A stretch of 64,000 bases of DNA from an uncultured Christensenellaceae bacterium (lineage in GTDB: Bacteria; Bacillota; Clostridia; Christensenellales; Aristaeellaceae), in assembly GCA_905234985.1 (NCBI GenBank), contig CAJOJQ010000002.1, positions 1-64,000 of the forward strand, read 5' to 3'. The number at the start of each line of letters is the position of its first letter. Position 1 is the first letter of the stretch. This document shows positions 8,207 to 15,729 of the stretch, piece by piece. The notes under the pieces are model-generated. The model made no database searches and had not been told where the DNA came from. It saw only the letters and a list, made by a program, of their open reading frames with translations. Made by a program: the position numbers and the translations under genes.

Positions 8207-9718
8207 TTACAGGGAGCCGTCCCAGGTGGATACCTGTTCCTTCTTCATTTCCTCCTCGTCGAACCAGCGGACGGTGACGGTCTTGCTTTCGGTATAGAAG
8301 CGGAAGGCGTCTTTGCCGTGGCAGTGGAGGTCGCCGAAGAAGGAATTTTTGTGGCCGGAGAAGGGGAACACACCCATGGGCACGGGGATGCCCACGTTCA
8401 CGCCCACCATGCCGCCGTCGGTGCGGCGGGCGAACTCCCGGGCGTAATAGCCGCTTTGGGTGAAGATGACGGAACCGTTGGCGAAGGGGTTGCGGTTCAT
8501 GAGCTGAATGCCCTCTTCAAAATCTTTCACCCGCTTGACGCACAGCACCGGGCCGAACACTTCCCGGGTGCCGATGGTCATGTCTTCCGTCACGTGGTCG
8601 AAAATGGTGTGGCCGATGTAATAGCCGTCTTCGTACCCTTCCACCTTCACGTTCCGACCGTCCAGAATCAGCTCCGCGCCCTCGTCGATGCCCTTCTGGA
8701 TCCAATCGAGAATGAATTTCTGGTGGCCCTTGCTGCCCACGGGGCCTAACTTGCTGGTCTTATCGTAGGCGGGGCCTACTTTCTGCTGCTTGCACAGGCG
8801 CATGATCTCGGCCACCAGCTTATCGGCGATGGATTCCTGCACCACGATCACAGGCAGGGCCATGCACCTTTCGCCCGCGCAGCCGAAGGAGGAATTCATG
8901 ATGCCCGCGGCGGTGCGGGTAATGGGCGCGTCCTCCAGAACGAGCGCGTGGTTCTTGGCTTCGCACAGGCACTGCACCCGCTTGCCGTGAGCGGCGGCGG
9001 TGGCGTACACGTGCTGGCCCACGGAAGTGGAACCCACGAAGGTGACGCCCCGCACGTCGGGATGGGTCAGGAAGGTTTCGGCCTCGTTGCGGGAGCAGGG
9101 CACCACGTTGAAAATGCCGTCGGGGACGCCCGCTTCCTTGTACAGCTCGGCGAATTTCAGGCTGGTCATGGGGGTGGTGGAGGCGGGCTTCAGCACAAAC
9201 GCGTTGCCGCACACGATGCACAGGGGAGCCATCCAGCCCACGGGGATCATGGCGGGGAAGTTCCAGGGAGCGATGCCCGCGAACACGCCGATGGGTTCCC
9301 GGTACAGGGTAGTATCGTACCCAGTGGAGGTGTTCATGAGGCTTTCGCCCATGAGAAGGCTGGGGGCCGAGCAGGCTAATTCCGTCATTTCCAGGGCCTT
9401 GCCCACGTCGCCCGCGGCCTCACTCCAGCACTTGCCGTTTTCCGTGGCGCAAAGCAGGGTCAGTTCGTCCATGTGTTCTTCGATCAGATTGCGCAGCTTC
9501 ATCATGATGGCGGCGCGCTTGCGCACGGGGGTCTCCTTCCAGCCGGGGAAGGCGGCTTTCGCGGCGGCGATGGCTTGCTCCACTTCCTCCTGGGTGCAGC
9601 AGGGCACCTTGGCGATCTGCTTGCCGGTGGAGGGGTCGAAGATGTCGTTGTACTTCTGGCTCTTGCTCTCGATGTACTGGCCGTTGATGAAGGGCTTCAT
9701 GATCTGGATGTCGCTCAT
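8207..9718 (-). CDS. iolA: Malonate-semialdehyde dehydrogenase (CoA-acylating)
   Basis: IolA converts malonic semialdehyde to acetyl-CoA and CO2 with NAD and CoA, the last inositol-specific step. It can also act on methylmalonate semialdehyde (MmsA). The 503-residue protein is an aldehyde dehydrogenase with the catalytic cysteine in FGCAGERCMALPV and cofactor-site residues in APWNFPAMIPVGW and VTFVGSTSVGQHV. The ATG at 9718 has the SD AAAAGGAGAG at a good distance; an in-frame ATG seven codons upstream lies within that SD region and is less likely. Confidence 0.94.
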   Translation of the reverse strand: MSDIQIMKPFINGQYIESKSQKYNDIFDPSTGKQIAKVPCCTQEEVEQAIAAAKAAFPGWKETPVRKRAAIMMKLRNLIEEHMDELTLLCATENGKCWSEAAGDVGKALEMTELACSAPSLLMGESLMNTSTGYDTTLYREPIGVFAGIAPWNFPAMIPVGWMAPLCIVCGNAFVLKPASTTPMTSLKFAELYKEAGVPDGIFNVVPCSRNEAETFLTHPDVRGVTFVGSTSVGQHVYATAAAHGKRVQCLCEAKNHALVLEDAPITRTAAGIMNSSFGCAGERCMALPVIVVQESIADKLVAEIMRLCKQQKVGPAYDKTSKLGPVGSKGHQKFILDWIQKGIDEGAELILDGRNVKVEGYEDGYYIGHTIFDHVTEDMTIGTREVFGPVLCVKRVKDFEEGIQLMNRNPFANGSVIFTQSGYYAREFARRTDGGMVGVNVGIPVPMGVFPFSGHKNSFFGDLHCHGKDAFRFYTESKTVTVRWFDEEEMKKEQVSTWDGSL

Positions 9719-9801
9719 GGGAATCCTCTCCTTTTCCATATACAGTTGAATTGTTACTGCTTTATTCTGTATGGTTTACCCATATTGTGTGGCTACCAAC
9801 C

Positions 9802-9907
9802 GTAGGGGCGGATAATATCCGCCCGCCTCGCGTAACATGATGGGTTTGTTGATTTTTCAGGCGTTCGTGACATCCGACATTTGCGGGCGGATATTATCCG
9901 CCCCTAC
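9802..9907. repeat. Palindromic repeat with perfect 24-bp arms, GTAGGGGCGG type
   Basis: Positions 9802-9825 and 9884-9907 are perfect reverse complements, and each arm is itself nearly palindromic around GGATAATATCC. The flanks continue the pairing imperfectly (GCTACC outside both arms). It occupies the gap between iolC and iolA. Similar outward GTAGGGGC-type palindromes occur in many genomes as dispersed non-coding repeats. No coding frame fits it. Confidence 0.85.
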
Positions 9908-9942
9908 ATACTGGGTAGCTCAACCAAGCGGGTAATCCTATC

Positions 9943-10081
9943 TTGACTGAACCGATACGATTTGATAAACTAAACGCGACAGGAGAAGCGCTCCCGTCTT
10001 GGACGTACAGCTCAGGGCTTGATGCATTGGGCGTTCGCATAACTGCCGTACTCTGCGAATCAGTATTCGCAGAGTATTTTT
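9943..10081 (+). ncRNA. Candidate small RNA opposite the iol operon strand
   Basis: A sigma-A-like promoter (TTGACT at 9943, 17 bases, TAAACT at 9966) is followed about 80 bases downstream by a perfect 11-bp hairpin (10050-10060 with 10065-10075) and a T-tract. A transcript of roughly 100 bases from about 9978 would end exactly at the iolC stop codon without entering it. It would run against the iol operon through the 361-base iolC-iolA gap. No known RNA family is recognised, and the hairpin might instead protect the iolC mRNA end. Confidence 0.4.
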
Positions 10082-10082
10082 A
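10050..10082 (+). terminator. Intrinsic terminator (plus-strand polarity)
   Basis: ACTCTGCGAAT and its exact complement are separated by CAGT and followed by ATTTTTA. The T-tract lies on the plus-strand side only, so it would stop plus-strand transcription at the iolC 3' end. On the minus strand it would be a bare hairpin directly after the iolC stop. Confidence 0.7.
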
Positions 10083-11090
10083 TAGGGCAGAAATTACGGT
10101 TCCGAATTTCTCTTTCTCCTCTTTGATGAACTGGAGCAGCTTTTCCTCCGTTGGCATGTCCTTGCTGCACGCGTGGCTGGCCACCAGCATGGCGGCGGAA
10201 GCGCTGCCCTGCTCCAGGGCGTCCGGCAGGGATACGCCCGCCATGAGGGCGTGGAGGAAGGAGGAAGCGTAGCCGTCTCCGCCCCCAAAGCCTTTCAAGG
10301 CGCTGACGGGGAAGGGCTTCACGTCCCAGTTGCCGTCTTCCCGGCTGTAGGCGTGGGAACCGGCTTTGCCGTGCTTGATGACGCAGATGGAAGCGCTCTT
10401 GTTCAGCCAGTAAGCGGCGGAGGCTTCGTCCGTGCCGTCCAGCGAAAGCAATCGTTCCATCAAATCGAATTCTTCCCGGCTGCCCATGATGATGGCGGCC
10501 TTTTCAGCCACCAGGGAGGTATAAATGGCGATTTCGTCCTTGTTCTTCCAGGTGTAGGAGCGGTAATCCGCGTCGAATACCACGGGAACCTGATTGCGCA
10601 GGGCGAAGGTCAGGGCTTTCAGGGACGCTTCCCGGGTGGGGGAGGTGCAAAGCGCCGTGCCGGAAATCAGCAGGCAGGCGGCGGAAGCAATGTAGGCTTC
10701 GTCCACGTCGTCCACGCAGAGCTGCAAATCCGCCACGCCCTCCCGGTACATGAGGATGGAGGATTGGGTGGGGGAGAGCATTTCAGTGAAGGTCAGGCCC
10801 AGGTTTTCCCCGTGTTCGCAGCGGAAAATATGGGAAACGTCGATCCCTTCATTTTTGAAGTAATCCGTCACGAAGGTGCCGAATTGGTCGTCGGAAACCC
10901 GGCCCAAGAAGCCCACCCGGTTGCCTAAGCGCGCCATGCCTACGGCGATATTGGCGGGGGAGCCGCCCAAATACTTATTGAAATTGCCGCTTTCGTTTAG
11001 GGGACGGTTGTAATCTGTGGGGTTAAAGTCGATGGCGACCCGGCCCACGGGGATGATGTGCAGCTTTTTGCTTAAATCAAACTGTATCAT
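10080..11090 (-). CDS. iolC: 5-dehydro-2-deoxygluconokinase
   Basis: IolC phosphorylates 2-deoxy-5-keto-gluconate at C6 using ATP. The 336-residue protein is a PfkB/ribokinase-family sugar kinase. It has the N-terminal substrate motif YLGGSPANIAVGMARLG and the C-terminal signature FGGGDGYASSF, whose Asp is the catalytic base. Its substrate is inferred from the operon, where it sits directly downstream of the matching aldolase (six-base gap). The N-terminal stretch VGRVAIDFNP is typical of IolC. Confidence 0.92.
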   Translation of the reverse strand: MIQFDLSKKLHIIPVGRVAIDFNPTDYNRPLNESGNFNKYLGGSPANIAVGMARLGNRVGFLGRVSDDQFGTFVTDYFKNEGIDVSHIFRCEHGENLGLTFTEMLSPTQSSILMYREGVADLQLCVDDVDEAYIASAACLLISGTALCTSPTREASLKALTFALRNQVPVVFDADYRSYTWKNKDEIAIYTSLVAEKAAIIMGSREEFDLMERLLSLDGTDEASAAYWLNKSASICVIKHGKAGSHAYSREDGNWDVKPFPVSALKGFGGGDGYASSFLHALMAGVSLPDALEQGSASAAMLVASHACSKDMPTEEKLLQFIKEEKEKFGTVISAL

Positions 11091-11096
11091 GAGAAA

Positions 11097-11915
11097 TCAC
11101 GCCCTTCCTTCGCTGCCGAACAGCCTGATATACCGTTTTACGACCTGTGAAACCGCGTCCACGGAGGATGCGATATTGCGGAAAATATCGCTGCCCTGGC
11201 ACGCCCCCGCCTGGGCCATAAAAATGTCCGTGGCAATGTTGATTTTCCGCATACCCAAGGCAATAACCCTTTTGAACTGTTCGTCGGTCAGTCCTGTGCC
11301 GCCGTGCATCACCAGCGCCGCCCGGAGCCTGCCGCCCAACCGCTCCAGCACGTCGTATCGCAATTGGGGAGAAGCGGCGTACAGCCCGTGGGCGTTGCCG
11401 ATGCCCACGGCCAAGGCGTCGATGCCCGTTTCGTCCATGCGGAAGCAATCGTCCAGGGAGGCGATCTGCGCCGACATTTCGCTGCCGTCTTCGCCCCGGC
11501 CCACCCGGCCCACTTCCGCTTCTACTGCCGCGTCATATTTCGACGCAAGAGAAACCACTTCCTCCGTCAGCTTCACATTTTCATCAATGGGCAGCTCGGA
11601 GCCGTCGCACATGACGGAGGTAAAGCCCAAATCCAGCGCTTCCCGGATGCAGGAAAGGGTTTTGCCGTGATCCAGATGCACCGCCACGGGTACGCTGGCC
11701 TGCTTTGCCGCCGCCAGCATCATGGGGCCGATCAGGCAAAGCGGGGAATGGGGGAGGCGCACCTCCGCGATTTGCAGGATAATGGGGGCGCGCAGCGCTT
11801 CCGCCGCGTTCAGCACACCGCGAATGCATTCCATGTTCGCCACGCTGAAGGAACCCACCGCCCAGCCGCCGTCCCCGCCCGCTTTCAGCAGGGAACGCAT
11901 ATTCACAAGGGACAA
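11097..11915 (-). CDS. iolJ: 6-phospho-5-dehydro-2-deoxy-gluconate aldolase (class II)
   Basis: IolJ cleaves the IolC product into dihydroxyacetone phosphate and malonic semialdehyde. The protein is a class II fructose-bisphosphate-type aldolase with the zinc ligands in VHLDHGKT and MHGGTGL, and with NIATD near the phosphate site. I chose a TTG start at 11915, giving MSLVNMRSLLKAG, because this matches the usual N-terminus of the family; the frame is open further upstream to 11993 but that stretch is unlike any aldolase. It is the first gene of the operon. On sequence alone it could also act on fructose- or tagatose-bisphosphate. Confidence 0.88.
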   Translation of the reverse strand: MSLVNMRSLLKAGGDGGWAVGSFSVANMECIRGVLNAAEALRAPIILQIAEVRLPHSPLCLIGPMMLAAAKQASVPVAVHLDHGKTLSCIREALDLGFTSVMCDGSELPIDENVKLTEEVVSLASKYDAAVEAEVGRVGRGEDGSEMSAQIASLDDCFRMDETGIDALAVGIGNAHGLYAASPQLRYDVLERLGGRLRAALVMHGGTGLTDEQFKRVIALGMRKINIATDIFMAQAGACQGSDIFRNIASSVDAVSQVVKRYIRLFGSEGRA

Positions 11916-11988
11916 GAAAAACCACCGTCCTTTGCATGGAAATTGAAGATCGGGTAAAGAGACTGCCTGAAAATACCTCGCCAAGGAC

Positions 11989-12017
11989 ATCATACCATAA
12001 TATAGAAATTATTTCAA
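11989..12017 (-). promoter_or_regulatory. Probable iol operon promoter
   Basis: On the minus strand TTGAAA (12017-12012), a 17-base spacer and TATGAT (11994-11989) form a good sigma-A promoter about 70 bases upstream of the iolJ start. It is the only strong candidate for the inositol operon. Confidence 0.65.
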
Positions 12018-12069
12018 GATGGAATGGATAAATTTTGGTTATTTTTTGATGGGCTAAAAGAACGAAAAA

Positions 12070-12127
12070 GCGTCGGAAAGACGCCGGAAAACGCCGGAAA
12101 GACGCCGGAAATACGCCGGAAATACGG
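12070..12127. repeat. Short tandem repeats, ACGCCGGAAA unit
   Basis: About five direct copies of ACGCCGGAAA, with a 10- or 11-base period and a degenerate first copy, lie between the divergent iolJ and prsW-like genes. They sit about 50-110 bases upstream of the iol promoter and immediately before the -35 box of the prsW-like gene. A period near one helical turn would suit a regulator binding one face of the DNA, but this is inference. Confidence 0.8.
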
Positions 12128-12134
12128 CCTTTGC

Positions 12135-12162
12135 TTGACAATTTCCGAAACGAAGCTATAAT
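12135..12162 (+). promoter_or_regulatory. Consensus sigma-A promoter for the prsW-like gene
   Basis: TTGACA (12135) and TATAAT (12157) are both perfect consensus hexamers, with a 16-base spacer, ending 32 bases before the start codon at 12195. Confidence 0.85.
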
Positions 12163-12194
12163 TTACGAAGAAACGATGAAGAAGGGGTCAGAAA

Positions 12195-12920
12195 ATGTAT
12201 TACACCTATCGTCCCGCCGTTTATCAGCCCAACATCATTTTGATTGCCGCCGCGGTGATTCCCGCCGTGCTGCTGCTGATTTACGTTTATAAGGCGGACA
12301 GGCTGGAAAAGGAACCGGCGTCCCTGCTGGGGGTGCTGCTGCTGCAGGGCGTTATCTCCACCGCCCTGGCCGCTTACGCGGAGCGCATCGGGGGCAGGGC
12401 GCTGAACGCCGTTTTTGCCGAAGAATCCCTGCCGTATCAATTTCTGTTCAATTTCCTGGTGGTGGGCCTGGCGGAGGAAGGGTTCAAATACCTGCTGCTC
12501 AAATGGCGCACCTGGCGTTCGCCCTATTTCAACTGCCAGTTTGACGGCGTGGTGTACGCGGTGTTCGTATCATTAGGCTTCGCCCTGTGGGAAAATATTG
12601 ATTACGTGGTCATGTACGGCTTTGGCACGGCGCTGCTTCGGGCGGTGACGGCTATTCCCGGCCACGCTTGCTTCGGGGTGTTCATGGGCGCGTGGTACGG
12701 CCTGGCAAAATCCCACGAACGGCACGGGCACCAAAAGTACGCTCAAATCTGCCTGCGGTTGTCGCTGATTTGCCCCGTGGCGCTGCACGGTGTTTATGAC
12801 CTGATCGCTTCTTCGGACAGGGAAGGCACGCTGACGGTGTTCATCGCCTTTATCGCCGTCATGTTCCTGGCCGCCTATTTCACGATCAAAAATCTGTCCC
12901 GCCGGGATCGGTTCATATAA
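12195..12920 (+). CDS. PrsW-type intramembrane protease
   Basis: This 241-residue multi-pass membrane protein matches the PrsW/CAAX-protease-like group of glutamic-type intramembrane proteases. PrsW in Bacillus clips the anti-sigma factor RsiW. Conserved elements are KADRLEKEP (33-41), the Glu pair and Lys in GLAEEGFKY (91-99), LWENIDY (131-137), IPGHACFG (154-161) and HGVYD near residue 200. About seven hydrophobic segments are visible. No anti-sigma factor or sigma-W-type gene lies nearby, so its target here is unknown. A perfect promoter and the SD AAGAAGGGG precede it. Confidence 0.88.
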   Translation: MYYTYRPAVYQPNIILIAAAVIPAVLLLIYVYKADRLEKEPASLLGVLLLQGVISTALAAYAERIGGRALNAVFAEESLPYQFLFNFLVVGLAEEGFKYLLLKWRTWRSPYFNCQFDGVVYAVFVSLGFALWENIDYVVMYGFGTALLRAVTAIPGHACFGVFMGAWYGLAKSHERHGHQKYAQICLRLSLICPVALHGVYDLIASSDREGTLTVFIAFIAVMFLAAYFTIKNLSRRDRFI

Positions 12921-12934
12921 GGAGGAAGCGAATT

Positions 12935-13498
12935 TTGCCCAGCCAGAGAAAAAACGCCCGGAAACAGAGCGTGACGGTGGCCTTCTGCGGCATGGCTGCC
13001 GCCCTGTCGGCGGTCATCATGCTGATCGGGGGCGTGATTCCCGCCGCCACCTACGCCGTGCCCATGCTGTGCGGCGCGCTGCTGCTGCCCATATTGATCG
13101 AGCTGGGCAAAACCGCCGCCTGGGCCACGTTCTTTTCCGTGGCATTCTTAGCGCTGATCTTGGGCTTTGACAAGGAAGCGGCGTTCTTTTATCTGTTCAT
13201 CGGCTATTATCCCATCGTGAAATGGCCCCTGGATAAAATCAGACCCAAATGGAAAAGAATGCTTTGCAAGGGGCTGCTGTTTACCGGTGCCATGGGCCTC
13301 ATGTACGGCCTTATGTATCTCCTGTTCCCCATGGAAGCCATGATCCAGGAATTCCGGGACATGGGCGTTTTCCTCTCCATCGGTTTTGTGATCGCTTACG
13401 TGGGCTGTATGTTCCTGTACGACAGGCTGCTGGTGCGGCTTTTGCCCCTGTACGCCAACAGGATTCGGCCCAAGCTGAAATTCCTGACACGGCAATAA
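12935..13498 (+). CDS. Integral membrane protein, unknown function
   Basis: The 187-residue protein starts at TTG with the SD GGAGGAAG, 14 bases after the prsW-like gene, so the two are probably co-transcribed. It has a short basic N-terminus and about five or six hydrophobic helices, with a charged loop KWPLDKIRPKWKRM in the middle and a basic tail. The overall pattern recalls substrate-binding (S) components of ECF-type vitamin transporters, but I see no family-specific motif and there is no EcfA or EcfT gene nearby. Function is unassigned. Confidence 0.75.
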   Translation: MPSQRKNARKQSVTVAFCGMAAALSAVIMLIGGVIPAATYAVPMLCGALLLPILIELGKTAAWATFFSVAFLALILGFDKEAAFFYLFIGYYPIVKWPLDKIRPKWKRMLCKGLLFTGAMGLMYGLMYLLFPMEAMIQEFRDMGVFLSIGFVIAYVGCMFLYDRLLVRLLPLYANRIRPKLKFLTRQ

Positions 13499-13615
13499 GG
13501 CCGCGCATCTATATTTTGCCACGATTGCTTCTATATTTGTCCACAAATCCGTGGTATACTTCATACTGCCGGGAGACCGGCAGCAAGGAAAGATCATCCA
13601 AGGGAGGGGATCAAC

Positions 13616-14029
13616 GTGTCGTTTCTTCGGAATATAGGCCAGCGCTTCACCGTTTTCATGAGCGGGCGCAACGGCTTTGACCAATTGGGCCTTGCCTGCA
13701 TCGTGTGCAGCCTGGTGCTGCAAATCGCCGCGTCTCTGACCGGCGTACCGCTGCTGGCGCTGCTCAGCCTGATTGCTTACGGGTATTCCATTTTCCGCAT
13801 CTTTTCCCGGAAAAGCTACAAGCGCCAGCAGGAAAACGAGCGCTTTGCCGCCTGGTGGGCCAATATCAAAACCAAAACCGTGCAGTTCTGGAAGCGCTTA
13901 AAGCTCATGCGGCAGTACAAGTATTTTAAGTGCCCCCAGTGTAAGGCGCTGCTCCGCATGAGCCGGGGCGCGGGGGAAAAGGAAATTTGCTGCCCCAAAT
14001 GCCAGAACCGGTTCAGGATGAAAGCCTGA
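13616..14029 (+). CDS. Small membrane protein with C-terminal zinc ribbon
   Basis: This 137-residue protein starts at GTG after GGAGGGG. Residues about 25-63 hold two hydrophobic segments; then comes a basic amphipathic stretch and a C-terminal zinc ribbon with CPQC and CPKC pairs (residues about 104-130). It is followed 16 bases later by the DUF5685 gene. Function is unknown. Its zinc ribbon differs in spacing from those of the GTPase island further on. Confidence 0.75.
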   Translation: MSFLRNIGQRFTVFMSGRNGFDQLGLACIVCSLVLQIAASLTGVPLLALLSLIAYGYSIFRIFSRKSYKRQQENERFAAWWANIKTKTVQFWKRLKLMRQYKYFKCPQCKALLRMSRGAGEKEICCPKCQNRFRMKA

Positions 14030-14045
14030 GGGAGAGGATATAGAA

Positions 14046-14912
14046 GTGTTCGGTTATGTGCGCCCCTACGGCGCGGATCTTTCCGAGGAAGAAAAGAAGC
14101 GCTACAAGGCCGTGTACTGCGGCCTGTGCCGCGTGCTGAATGAAAAATACGGCCTGGCGGGCCGCATGGGCCTCAATTTCGATATGACCTTCCTGCTGCT
14201 GCTCCTAAGCTCGCTGTACGAGCCGGAAGAAGCGAAGCGGGAAACTGTCTGCCCGCCCCACCCGGTGAAAAAGCATCCGGAGGTCATTACGTCCTTTACG
14301 GAGTACGCCGCCGGCATGACCGTGGCGCTCACTTATTACAAGGCCCTGGACGATTGGGAGGACGAACGAAAGGCCTCCGGCAAGGTGTATTCCGATCTGC
14401 TGAAACGGCACTATCAGGCGGTGAAGGCCCAGTGGCCGATGCCCTGCGAAGCCATTGAAAGCTGCATCAGCGCCATTCATGCCGTGGAAAAGGATCCCAA
14501 AGCCCAGCCCGAACGGGCGGCGGACCTGTCCGGCCGGATGCTCAGCGTTCTTTTCGCTGTGAAGGACGATTATTTCCAGCCTCATATGGCCGCCCTCGGA
14601 TATTACTTGGGCAAATTCATTTATATGATGGACGCGGCGGTGGACTACGACCAGGATATGAAAAAGGGCTGCTTCAATCCCCTGCCCGCCATGGATTTAA
14701 AGCCGGAGGACGCGGGGGATATGCTGCGCCAGCCCTTAGGGCAGGCGGCGGAAATATTTGAAGGGCTGCCGCTTATTCAGGATGTGAACATCCTGCGCAA
14801 TATCCTTTATTCCGGCGTCTGGCAGAGCTACAACGAAATGCTCAGCCGGAAAAAGAACCAGGAAAAAGACGATGTAAACCAACAGACGGGAGGTGAACAG
14901 CATGGTCACTGA
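14046..14912 (+). CDS. DUF5685 family protein
   Basis: The 288-residue protein begins MFGYVRPYGADLSEEEKK, with the paired cysteines YCGLCR characteristic of DUF5685. The body is helical and polar, with conserved-looking LDDWEDERK and YMMDAAVDYDQDMKKG acidic motifs that could bind metal or resemble prenyl-synthase-like helices. The biochemical role is not known. The GTG start has the SD GGGAGAGG. The 3' end overlaps the following DnaJ-domain gene by 11 bases, suggesting translational coupling and joint function. Confidence 0.85.
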   Translation: MFGYVRPYGADLSEEEKKRYKAVYCGLCRVLNEKYGLAGRMGLNFDMTFLLLLLSSLYEPEEAKRETVCPPHPVKKHPEVITSFTEYAAGMTVALTYYKALDDWEDERKASGKVYSDLLKRHYQAVKAQWPMPCEAIESCISAIHAVEKDPKAQPERAADLSGRMLSVLFAVKDDYFQPHMAALGYYLGKFIYMMDAAVDYDQDMKKGCFNPLPAMDLKPEDAGDMLRQPLGQAAEIFEGLPLIQDVNILRNILYSGVWQSYNEMLSRKKNQEKDDVNQQTGGEQHGH

Positions 14913-15675
14913 CCCCTACAGGGTATTGGGCGTAAGCCAGGGGGCCACGCCGGACGAGATCAAAAAGGCGTACCGGCAGAAGGCCAAGGAATGCCATCCC
15001 GACCTGCACCCGGACGACCCCAACGCCACGAAAAAAATGAACGAAGTCAACGAAGCCTACGACATGCTGATGCACCCGGAGAAATACCAGGCCCGGCAGC
15101 AGCAGTCCCAGGGCTATCAGCAGCCCTACGGCAACCCCTTTACCCAGCCGCGCTCCAATCCCTATGGCGGGTATCAGCAGGGCGGCAGCGGCAACAATTA
15201 TGGCGGCTACGGCCCATTCGGCGGCGGCTTTTATGATTTTGACGATCTGTTCGGCTTCGGTTCCGCCCGGCGGTCTTCCACCGTGCCCCCGCCCCAGGAA
15301 ATGCCCTTTGACAGCATGGAGGTGCGCACCGCCATCCGCGCCATCAACGGCGGCCGCTGGCAGGAAGCCGTCAGCATCCTTTCCAGCGTTCCCAGCACAG
15401 GCCGCAACGCCCGCTGGCATTATTTGATGGGCCTTTCCCAGCAGGGCGCGGGCAACACCATGATGGCCCAGGAGGAAATGCAGCGCGCGTCCCAAATGGA
15501 GCCCAATAACGCCCTGTATCACCAGCTTTTGCAGCAGTACCGCCAGGCGGGACAAGCCTATCAGCAGCGTTCCCAGGGCTGGGGCTTCAATATGGGCGCT
15601 ATGGACCCCTCCCGCTGGTGCATGCGTATTTGTTTGCTCAATTTGTTCTGCAATTTCTGCTGCCGGTGCCTGTGA
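14902..15675 (+). CDS. DnaJ-domain protein with Gly/Gln-rich linker
   Basis: A 257-residue J-domain protein. Residues 3-65 form the J domain with the HPD motif in KECHPDLHPDD, so it should stimulate a DnaK-type ATPase. Residues about 70-125 are a Gln/Gly/Tyr-rich linker like that of DnaJ. Residues about 135-220 look like tetratricopeptide-type helices (AIRAINGGRWQEAVSILSS), and the C-terminus is a short Cys-rich hydrophobic tail. It lacks the DnaJ zinc-finger and substrate domains, so it is an accessory J protein rather than DnaJ itself. The ATG at 14902 follows GGGAGGTG. Confidence 0.88.
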   Translation: MVTDPYRVLGVSQGATPDEIKKAYRQKAKECHPDLHPDDPNATKKMNEVNEAYDMLMHPEKYQARQQQSQGYQQPYGNPFTQPRSNPYGGYQQGGSGNNYGGYGPFGGGFYDFDDLFGFGSARRSSTVPPPQEMPFDSMEVRTAIRAINGGRWQEAVSILSSVPSTGRNARWHYLMGLSQQGAGNTMMAQEEMQRASQMEPNNALYHQLLQQYRQAGQAYQQRSQGWGFNMGAMDPSRWCMRICLLNLFCNFCCRCL

Positions 15676-15694
15676 TTATTTCCAAAAATATTTT

Positions 15695-15726
15695 GCGGCG
15701 GAGCTGTCATGGCCCCGCCGCTGTTT
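15695..15726 (+). terminator. Terminator after the DnaJ-domain gene
   Basis: GCGGCGG and CCGCCGC arms enclose a 12-base loop and are followed by TGTTTT. It sits between convergent genes and probably ends the 12.2-15.7 kb unit. Confidence 0.65.
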
Positions 15727-15729
15727 TCG

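Noticed and set aside
9943..10272. A 109-codon plus-strand frame beginning TTG ACT in the iolC-iolA gap
   Set aside because: Its start is the -35 box of a promoter-like sequence, it runs through a perfect terminator and into the antisense of iolC. A small RNA or hairpin explains the region better.
13616..14029. Treating this zinc-ribbon membrane protein as a member of the GTPase island family
   Set aside because: Its ribbon uses CPQC/CPKC knuckles with different spacing, its composition matches the GC-rich flanks, and it belongs to another transcription unit.
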